Source of the DNA: Elmis aenea
Lineage: Eukaryota; Arthropoda; Insecta; Coleoptera; Elmidae
DNA length: 64,000 nt
Assembly: GCA_947652605.1 (NCBI GenBank)
Contig: OX393581.1
Location: 32,854,788 to 32,918,787 of the forward strand
Reading direction: 5' to 3'
Under the pieces are notes generated by a model. It worked only from the letters and a program-made list of their open reading frames with translations, was not told the origin of the DNA and did not search any database. The number at the start of each line of letters is the position of its first letter. Position 1 is the first letter of the stretch. Shown here piece after piece: positions 55,056-64,000 of the stretch. A program made the position numbers and the translations under genes.

Positions 55056-58000
55056 CAACCACCAGATCACATTTTGTTCCGTGTTACATCGTCTCGAATA
55101 ACTTCAGTATTTACGGAACTGATTGTAACATACAATTTTGCGTTTCCAAAGTACTAGAACTAGAATCTGTTTTTTTTTAAGCGCCTTCTTTCTTTAGTTC
55201 TTATTTATCACTTGTTTTGTTAATCAAATCGGTAACACGTAATTACAAGGAATAATTAATTTGCAATAAATATAATATAACATGTATTCTGTTCCTTTAA
55301 TGTGTAATGTCGTAAATCTTTTATAATATGTATGTGCTAAGAGCTCATTAACAGATATGTCTTTATCTACTTTCAATACACGTGCTGTCTCACTTGAAGA
55401 AATTAATTGTTGTCATTAGACGGAGTTATACATAATATCAAAAGTAATAAATAAGTTTGCATAAAGAATGCATACCCACACGTTTGTGAGTGCGTTTGAG
55501 TCATCTCATGAATAAAAATGACATCAATTACTTCATCAAAACCACAAAGAGTTGTACTAGACTTGTGGAGATATTTTTAACATAAAGGAAATGCACGCGT
55601 TATGTGAAGTGCCGTTGCAATATTTAGCAACGCATCGTGGAAGTTTATTTCAATGACTTAATAAACTTGCTAGAAGCGCAAATAACCAACGTGTTCTTGG
55701 TTACGAGACTTTTTTTGATTAATTTTTATAATTGAATAACTTGAAAAATATCATAATAACAGTTTTACAATGGAATAAAAATGTATACCAAACTCAGTTT
55801 AAACAAATAATTATTATTATTGTACGTAAGCGGGGAAAAAAAATTGTAAGTTTTTAAAGCTTTCACGAAGTGAATTTACACAGGGAAGGTCTCCAAAGCG
55901 TGGTTGATAATTACCTTAATTCTGTCATTTGAATACATCTGCAAAATAAGTGGGCAGTTTATTGATGCCGGTTTTTTGATGGAATTCCAAAATATCTACA
56001 ATTCTAGATGTTATTCCGAAACTTAAAAGTGATGATGGGTTAGGTCGATTTAAACGCTGTTTTGATTTTTTTAAATCACAACAGGTACAAATTTGTTGTT
56101 TTCTTTTGTTGCCGTAGGTCACATAGATCTAGTTATGATTGAGGAGATAATTGCACTTTGATCGCACGATTCGTTTTGAAATATAGATCTTCGGTACACT
56201 GTTTATAGTGCAGATTTGGCAAATTAAAAATTGATTTACTGCTTTAAAAATAATTCGCCGACGTTGAAAAGACTATACTTAAGAAGCATTATAATTTTTG
56301 ATTTTTTTTTTCTTGCGAATTTAAGTAATTTAAGAAGCATTGCGGTGGTTGGATCGTACACTGGAAGAATGTTTTAAAATAAAAGAACACAACACATGTG
56401 TAAAAAAGAACCACAAAAGATAAGGTTCACTAAAAAATATCCGGCCTAACCCAACTGGTCAAATTTATTTAGACCGGTTGTGTTCAACGAAATGTCTGTC
56501 TGATGCCATTGCCCGCCAAATATTCTATCGTCACCTTTACATAGCAGAGTTTTCAACTGAATGCGTAAGGATTACCTAGAAATATTTTGTGATCGTCAGT
56601 TTATAACCGTGCCCATTTCTATTTAGAGTGGCATAATTGAGAAGAGTGTGGGTTATAATATTAAATACATCGCCCATTAATTTTTTTAATTGTTACTTAA
56701 TTTCTAGTTAAGACAAATGTGACTTAATTTATTTTGAATTAACTACTCAGATCCCTATTTAACATCCTAGAATCAATTATCGTAACTGCATTATAAATTG
56801 TATTTTTGTAATACAATTTAGACGTTGTTTTTTGGTTATATTTTAATAGTTTGTAGACCTTTTTCGGCTTAAATACAAATAATAATAAGTAACTTGTTTC
56901 ATCGATTTGAAGACATTTGTTTTTAATTTACATTCAACCGTTTATTATATCACGAAGTTCGTTAGAATTGAGTTGTTTTTCGACCAAAAAAAAGTATTGT
57001 TATTGAGGTAAATAATATTTGTTGGTCTATATTTTATTTACAGACTTAAAATAAAGACGTTGTATCTTCGAAGCTTTTTTAACAGTTGTTAATTTTACTA
57101 GTTTAGAATAAATTATCCAGATTTTCGTATTTTGCAGGTTAACTTTAAATATGATATTGTATTGTTTTTTGCGAAGTGTATTATCGTTGAACTATATTTT
57201 AACGCCTGTTGTATTCGAACGCTTAAATTGCAATTGTCATGTTCACACAGGCAACTAACCCACCACCGAATTAACTACGTTTTTCCACTGTTTCCCTCGA
57301 GATTATCCTTTGGGAGTTGAGAGCGAATTTGTCACTTTAATTAAAGTACTGCTACGGGGAGAACGCTGAAGACGCGGGCGAGTGAACCAAGGGCAGGGGG
57401 TACGAATGTGTTACTTGATCCGTTTATCGAGAGATGATTCATTTGTTATTGTCCGCGACAATGCACCGTACACGCTCCTGCTCCACATGCGCTTATGCTG
57501 GGGTGACTATAGATTCTGCATTTTTTTTCCTCTGCCCGGCTTGCCTGATTTAAATGCAAATTACCTACCCTGGACGCGTGCTCTTATTAAGGAAGGGTTT
57601 ATTATTGCAGTTTGTGTTTTTTAACTGAGCTGATTGAGCTGAAGCCTTTGAAGTTTTATTCTAAAAATGATGTTACTAATAAGCGTGTGCTCTTTGCTGG
57701 TAAAGAGAGAGATTGTTTTGTTTTGTGGTCGTTGAAACATTGTTCGCATGTGCTTGCCCTAAAACATGTGTTTATTTTGTGCAGCTGTTCGCTGTTGATT
57801 AGGTGCGAGAGGTGATGGGTACGCTGTTGCATGTTCTATGATTATTTCGGTACGATATTATTCATACGGTTAGGCTTAGTAAGCTTAGAACAACACCTTA
57901 CGTCGTCATTGTCGAAATCTTCGTAAAAATGCTATATGTCAGTATCGTTTTTATGCAGTGAAGTTTATACAGACAGACGTACTTGAAGCTTTTTTGTTTT

Positions 58001-59628
58001 CACCTTGATAAAATCAACTTATCTCGGACGTGCTTCCGTTGACCGAAAAGTTATACAATACACGCGTTTTTGTCATTTGAAAATGATTTCCCTTCGAGTA
58101 TTTTTCAAATACTACACTGTTTACATTCAATTTAACGATTTGCAAAGTAAAGAGGTAGTCATAGAGAAAGTAAATATTATATGTCGACATGGTGCATTTT
58201 AGGCACTTGATGAGAGTTGAGTTATTTTATACAGGGTATGGAAGAATTGGTTCACGCAACATAGTAATTTCGATGGTAAAATTTTAAAAGTTGCATAATA
58301 TCTCCCCTAATTATTTTAGAACGAAAGGGCATTTAGGGTTTTTTTTTGTAGAGAAAAAATTCTTTGTCTACAAATTTCATCAGTATTAAATTTTAGTTTT
58401 CCAATAACTGAAAATGGAGAAAAATGCAAAACCCCGTTTTGACAAAAATCTGTAGTGCCTTGAAATTATGCGTATATCTAGACACATAATTTGTCGAAGG
58501 AATTGTATGCGTTTTTTAAAGTTGAAATTGTTGTAGCAATCGATCTTATTGCGATTTGTTTTTCAATTGTTGTCGAAATTAATAAGTTTTTAATAATCTT
58601 TTGTGCGACTTGCATTAAGACAATTCCCACCGATCCCTAACAACCACGTAGAACATTCTAGGAACCGCTGTAAAAATTAAGGTAGTGTTTTTTTTTACTT
58701 ATTGAAGCAACACCCCAGTATCTTTAAATAGAAAAGTAATTTTTCATTTAACTTAAATCACAAGAGAATGCTAAGTTTGAAAACATTTAATTGCAGTTTT
58801 GTCATTGATATAATATGAACACTAGTTAGTCAAGTAATGATTGCTGGAATGTTTTATTTATTGATAGTTGAGCAATTTATAGTTTTTATTGCCCATTTTC
58901 GTTTTATCAAGAGCGTAGCGTATGACGCAATGCTTGTGTAAATAAATCAATGCTATTGTAATTACTTTTGCATTAAATACCTTATTTTACCGATGTACTT
59001 ATAGTAAAAAGCGTATTGAACAAGTGAGTATAACTAAAGAAATTTTAATATCAACAGTAAGTATATGGATTCAATTTTTTTTTTCGTAAACTCAACGCAA
59101 TTTCAAACAAGTTATTTAAATGGCAGGAATTTGTAATTAAAAATTCACGTGTATGTTTCCAGTGAGTATAGCCTAATTAGACTATATAATATCTCTGTAG
59201 GAAATAAATGCCACCGCTGCGTCCTTAATGCCCTCTTTATGTTATCTTGTTGATTCAATACGATTTGTTACAACTTTTAATACTTAAAAATGATACCAAA
59301 ACTTACTCAATGTTAAAAACGATTCATCATTTTTATTTACATAAAAATCCAAGCATTTGCTTGTTAATATTTACCTAGATTGTGTTGTATTTGTGTACTT
59401 AGTTGTTTTTTTAAACAAGTTTAGATTCGATCATGTTCTTTAAAATTGTTTTAGAGTAATGCTCCCCAAAATTTACATGATTATTTACATCCTTAAACTC
59501 TTCAGATCCGTCGTTAGTAAAAAAGTTCCAATCGATATTTTGAACCTGCATTTTGAAAGCATAGATAATTGGAACCTATTTCCTTTTTTTACCTTGTTAA
59601 ATAGATTTCAATATTAATATTTAAACTG
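55056..59628. other. AT-rich, TE-poor non-coding DNA
   Basis: No coding exon supported. The stretch 57240-57800 is less AT-rich and has two overlapping open frames (57382-57624, 57612-57815) without recognisable domains or splice context. A lone TACAGGGTA terminus lies at 58230. Confidence 0.4.
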
Positions 59629-59630
59629 TA

Positions 59631-60536
59631 CAAGGGGGACCCAAAAATAATCGGAATTATTTTCTGAAGGGCGAGCCCCTTTTAGTTCGAGCTTCTCGTG
59701 CTAGGAGAATAATCTAGAAACCCTTCTGCATCAGCGTGCCTACTGGCGTTGCTGTGTGTTGCTGCGTTCGGCTTCAGTGAATTTTTTTCGAAGACTCTTT
59801 CAACGCATCCGTCTATTTTGTGATGGCTGATTTACAAGAACTTGCGGCAGTGAAATTTGGCTGCTTCGTTTCGGGGTCGTAACCATAGCACCAAGATTCC
59901 TCTTCGATCATGATTTGGGAGGGGGGATCTGGTTAGGTCAGCCTTCAACTGCTCCTTCATGGCACGGCACGCGATTGTCTCTTTGTTGAGGTGTGATCAA
60001 CCGAGGGACAAATTTTGCTGCAACTCGTTTCATACCCAAATCTTTTGACAAAATTCGCCGATAGGAACTCCACGACACTCCAGTCAACGTCACAAGCTCA
60101 TAAATGATCCGACGACGGTCTTCCAAGATGGCTAAACGAATTCGTATCACATTTTCTTCAGTTGGTCAAAGGACGCCCGGGCCGAGGTTGATCGTCAGTC
60201 GACATTTCGCCTTGTTTAAAACGGAAAAACCATTTTTAAACTTGCGAGCAACTTCTTTGTAAGTTGTCTGTAGCATAACAATTGTTTCCTTTTTATTTTC
60301 CATAGCAGGAAACAAAATGTCACTGACGCAAGTTCTTGTAAATCAGCCATCACAAAATAGACAGATGCGTTGAAAGAGTCTTCGAAAAAAATTCACTGAA
60401 GCAGCAACACACAGCAACGCCAGTAGGCACGCTGATGCAGAAGGGTTTCTAGAATATTCTCCTAGCACAAGAAGCTCGAACTAAAAGGGGCTCGCCCTTC
60501 AGAAAATAATTCCGGTTATTTTTGGGTCCCCCCTCG
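59631..60536 (-). mobile_element. Internally deleted mariner with about 215-bp inverted ends
   Basis: TA at 59629-59630 and 60537-60538 flank CAAGGGGGACCC... and ...GGGTCCCCCCTCG. Inverted similarity extends from each end to about 59845 / 60325, far longer than the usual 30-bp mariner ends, and includes the sequence around the transposase start (GATGGCTGATTTACAAGAAC). About 906 bp in total, so roughly a third of a 1.3-kb element has been lost or rearranged. Confidence 0.88.
59938..60150 (-). pseudogene. mariner transposase N-terminal fragment
   Basis: The minus-strand frame reads IRIRLAILEDRRRIIYELVT, GVSWSSYRRILSKDLGMKRV and AAKFVPRLITPQQRDNRV, the second helix-turn-helix and linker of mariner transposase. 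Upstream, in another frame, are KWFFRFKQGEMSTDDQPRPG and RPLT. The stop after that block and the missing DDD catalytic domain make it inactive. Confidence 0.85.
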
Positions 60537-60538
60537 TA

Positions 60539-63500
60539 TTGTTTCAGTGATTTTTAAGTTTAACTCAAATATTTGTATACAGTGAAACCGATCGTTTTTG
60601 AAAGGATTGTTTGAATAAAACGATAGATGCCGGAATATACGGGGAAAAATACCTAAATGATTATTATCTCAAAACAAATTGTGATGCCGATTCGAAAAAT
60701 GCAGTCAGTTTATTGCCTTTCAAGAACAACGTTGACGGCAAATGTGAGAAACCGTAACATGTGGTATATATTTTACTGTGCAATATGGTTTTGTTATTTT
60801 AAAAAACGATCAGTCCAGTAAAACGAATAATGCGATAAAACGATTGATAAGGGAAATGTCGATGCAGTCCTATTTTTGCTTGTTTTATATGAAATGTATA
60901 TAATTATACATATACGGAAATGATTATTCGAGGAGCGATCGTTTGAGATTCCACTGTTATATTCGATTTAGTAATGAATTACAAAAATAGTCGATCGTTC
61001 AGTGTCGCATCGACTCCAAACGCCAAATCTTGTATGTAAAGTAACAAACCAATTATTAAAACTAAACACGTGTAACACTTCAGCATTTCCTGCGCGTCTC
61101 ATGGAGTTCGTCAAAAGCACCGCTGTATCGCACGTTGTTATCGCATATCCTTAACAAATCGTTCTTGCGTTTTTGCGGTTAACGTTCCTTATGCAGTAGT
61201 CCAGAGCTGTATTTCGTTATTGACTTATCTAGGAATGTTATCTGTTCACACAAAAGTCGGTAGCAATTGTTTCCACATTCTTTATGACGAATTTTAAAAC
61301 GACAACTTGAATAATGCCAGCGCAAAACGTAATTAAATCTATGTGTTCGGCTACACCTGTGTTATTGTAATTATTAGAAACAAGCGAAAGAGCGTACGCA
61401 AGGATGTTGTTACCGATGTGAGATAAAATCACATCACCTGTGGTGTAATTGTGGCCCAACGGACAATTGTATTTACCGATGTGTAGTTTATTAATAGCTT
61501 TGAAGCCCACGAGCTGTCAAATATAGATACGAGGTTTGGCGTATTGTATATTATTATGTCAGTTGTTTGCCTCGCTTATTTTAATGTTTACCGTAACACC
61601 AATTTTGTATTGTACCTGCCTATATGCTCACAGATGTCAAATTTATTAATTTTTTACCCTTCTAATTTTTTTTCGTGTATATTTTTCCTTATTTTAGACG
61701 TGTGGAAAGTATCAGGTCAGTAAAAATATGCGTACCGACAGATGTATGAGTTTTAGGCCTGAATTATTATGAAGGAACCACTAATTTCGAGAATTATTTC
61801 TTTGGACCACAAATATTGATATATTCGGAAGCTATTTTAATGTAAATAGTGAGAAATTTATTAGTCTTTCTTTGGCGATATTAGTTTTTTTTCCAGCAAG
61901 GCTAAGTGCGATCCGATGAACGATCAGAGTCTACGCAGTATCGATATCGCGTACCAGCAGAGTCTGTGATAGTTTATCGGACGCCGTTAGTCGGCTGTAC
62001 AAGCAGATATCGGATCAATATTAACAAAAATTAAAAGCAAAACTCTTAACAGAAACATAAAACAGTACCTACCAAATTTTTTCATGGTTTAGAAACCCTT
62101 GAATAGTCCATATACGCTGGACTATTCGTTTATGCAAATACTAAAATCTCACTACTGTTTTAGTTGATATTTTTTTAATTGTTTAAAATAAAACTCTTGC
62201 TTGCATAAAAAGGCGACGCAAGGCTTCACAAAGTGCTTTGATTGGAAAATCCCAAGTTTCTCATGAAAATGCAGTAGTTGCTTTTCATACTTTTGTTTTT
62301 ATTAAATGCACACTTGTCTTTTAAGAGTATCGTGGTTCAATAACTAAGCAAATACACTAATAACGATGAAAATTCGAGTATTGTACCCCTGTATTTGGTT
62401 TCAAGCCCAGTGTTTGTGAAAAAACAAATTCGTTCGTAGTCTTCTTACGTTTTATTGGCTTCTAATATTGAAAATATTCCCTGCCAATATAAGTTTCAAG
62501 CAGCGCGTGCATCAATCTTAGATAAGGCAGGCGGTTTGAATATTTTATGTAAATTAGTTTGGTTTACAATGATTGTTAGTATAAATATTAAAACGGACAG
62601 CTAGATCATCTGTTACATAAACTTCCGAAACAAAATAACGTGACTGGTTTTTATTTCGTGCAAATGTAAGCATTTTTAAGGCGAATGCGATCGAAAATGT
62701 GTTCGATTTATATATATGTATAACCAATATTTTAAATATAAACGAAAACGCGATTGTGAATGTTAATAAACAGTAGTTTTTATCGAAAGCTATTTTTGAT
62801 CTACTATAAAAGTTGGTTTTATACTCACTGTTGCGATTGTTCTTGTAAATGTTTTTTGTTTTTTTGCTGTTGTTTACTTTTGTAATAAGCGACTGTCTCA
62901 GTGATTACAAAAAGGCGTAATTGTGCGCATGCTGATAAAATTCTGGTCTCTGATAGTTTTATCTTTGATTTATTGAATTTTATGCGGAATATAAATAAAT
63001 AAACGTATACAAAGTACGTTTGTAAACAAAATTTAAAATTGTTATTTTAATTTTTTTTAAACTGCTGACGAATTATTTCATATACTAAATAACTGTTTCA
63101 GTGTATCGCAGGATTATATTTTACGTTATTTAGTTGTTCATTCAAATTCAAACTGTTCGCACACAAAGCGATCGTACATTCATTCATCGCCTGCTGTCTG
63201 TATATTTTGTGTGCGAAAGCGAAATTTTTATCACCGCATGTTTATTTAAGGTTCAGTTATTATCAGCCGGATATTAAATAAACTTTGCAACGTTAATTAT
63301 TTTAACTTAGTTGCAACGCCGAGCACCCACTTCTGCAGAACAAAGTACTGCCGCTCATATGACCGTGTCCTGTAATATTCAGTAGGCTGTGCAAAATGGG
63401 GTTAGCAAATGTAGGGCTACAAGGGCTTCTGTACCCACCCTTTAGTCGCAGAAAAGTGTTACACAAAGAGGACACACCCTTTTCCATAAAATGTTCCCCG

Positions 63501-64000
63501 CTTGTATTCCTCCTAAACGAGGCTAAACGAATATCAATTAGCGAACATGTTACCGGTTTGATTAAGTTCAACTGAATAATAACGTAATCTGTAATGAAAG
63601 CTTTTAAAACAAAGGAAAGTTAGTCAGGTTATGGTGCAGTAAAAATACACAAATGAATTATTATAATACTTTCTGGTTGATACTGGCAGCATTGATTTAG
63701 ATAAAAAAAATTAATAGTAACTTTTGTTTTATTCATTACCATAGTATATGTTAGTACCCTGGCAATGTTTGGTGCATTTTAAAATGTGTGAAACCTGTAG
63801 TAAATTATAAGGTGGCTTGCCAGTCGTAACGTGACGTACTTGGCACAATCTCAAGTCAGTAATTCGAGGGATATCTTTCATCTTGATTTACTAGCTACCT
63901 TTACTACATGGGAAGTAGTCCTAATGTTCCTCTTTTCAACATTTGTGTGAAGCAATATTGGCTAGCTCGATAGCCAACCCACTCTTTTATACCAAGCCGA
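60539..64000. other. AT-rich non-coding DNA
   Basis: No ORF with domain support. It holds a 10-bp perfect hairpin at 62101-62127 (GAATAGTCCA / TGGACTATTC, 7-nt loop). The minus-strand open frame 63302-63571 (89 codons) has no recognisable feature. Confidence 0.4.

Noticed and set aside
57382..57815. Possible exon in a less AT-rich patch
   Set aside because: Two overlapping frames, no domain, and no matching acceptor/donor phase with the 30395-30702 exon could be shown.
63302..63571. 89-codon minus-strand ORF
   Set aside because: No recognisable motif, no neighbouring exons, and internal composition unlike the two supported genes.

Overview
This window is eukaryotic nuclear DNA, most likely from an insect and possibly a beetle. 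It is AT-rich, has spliced genes with canonical GT/AG introns, and carries many insect-type DNA transposon remnants (mariner, hAT-like, TTAA-targeting piggyBac-like, and foldback elements ending in TACAGGGTG). No rRNA, tRNA or CRISPR array was seen. The species cannot be fixed from sequence alone.

Region 1 (1-24362, + strand) is mostly one gene, a PX-PH phospholipase D of the PLD1/PLD2 type. Thirteen exons can be joined in frame from 2675 to a TAA at 24360-24362, giving 1,064 codons; only the extreme N-terminus is missing. Both HKD catalytic motifs and the family C-terminus (Trp-Thr-stop) are intact. Its introns hold a chain of long palindromic foldback elements (9234-9863, 11322-12964, 13095-14882, 15371-17122, about 18955-20945, 21166-22354). 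Smaller hAT-like, piggyBac-like, mariner and other MITEs lie between or inside them. A LINE reverse-transcriptase relic with a 31-bp target duplication lies upstream.

Region 2 (24363-32709) is intergenic DNA with MITEs and a hammerhead-ribozyme-like motif (28536-28597). A GC-rich promoter-like segment with overlapping CRE and E-box palindromes lies around 30269-30394. It leads into one coding exon (30395-30702) of an unrecognised + strand gene whose intron starts at 30703.

Region 3 (32719-47442) is the main discovery: a 14.7-kb DNA transposon flanked by the 9-bp direct repeat TGTTTGTTT. Its ends are long inverted arms, each made of about 170 bp of unique terminus plus 20 tandem copies of a 164-bp repeat in two interleaved variants. 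Inside, on the minus strand, is an uninterrupted 1,148-codon gene. It combines a MULE-type DDE transposase core (D430, D505, CxxH 549-552, E712) with a C-terminal Ulp1/SENP-type cysteine protease (H985, D1002, C1049). Two more tandem arrays flank the gene: 107 bp x about 12.5 on the promoter side, and 261 bp x 3, GC-rich, on the downstream side. The architecture resembles Rehavkus-like animal MULEs as I remember them, but that family assignment is inference.

Region 4 (47452-64000) is about 16.5 kb of TE-poor AT-rich DNA with no convincing coding sequence. It could be intron or 3' flank of the gene that starts at 30395. It contains one MITE (52191-52360), one hAT-like palindromic element (54397-55055) and one internally deleted mariner (59631-60536).
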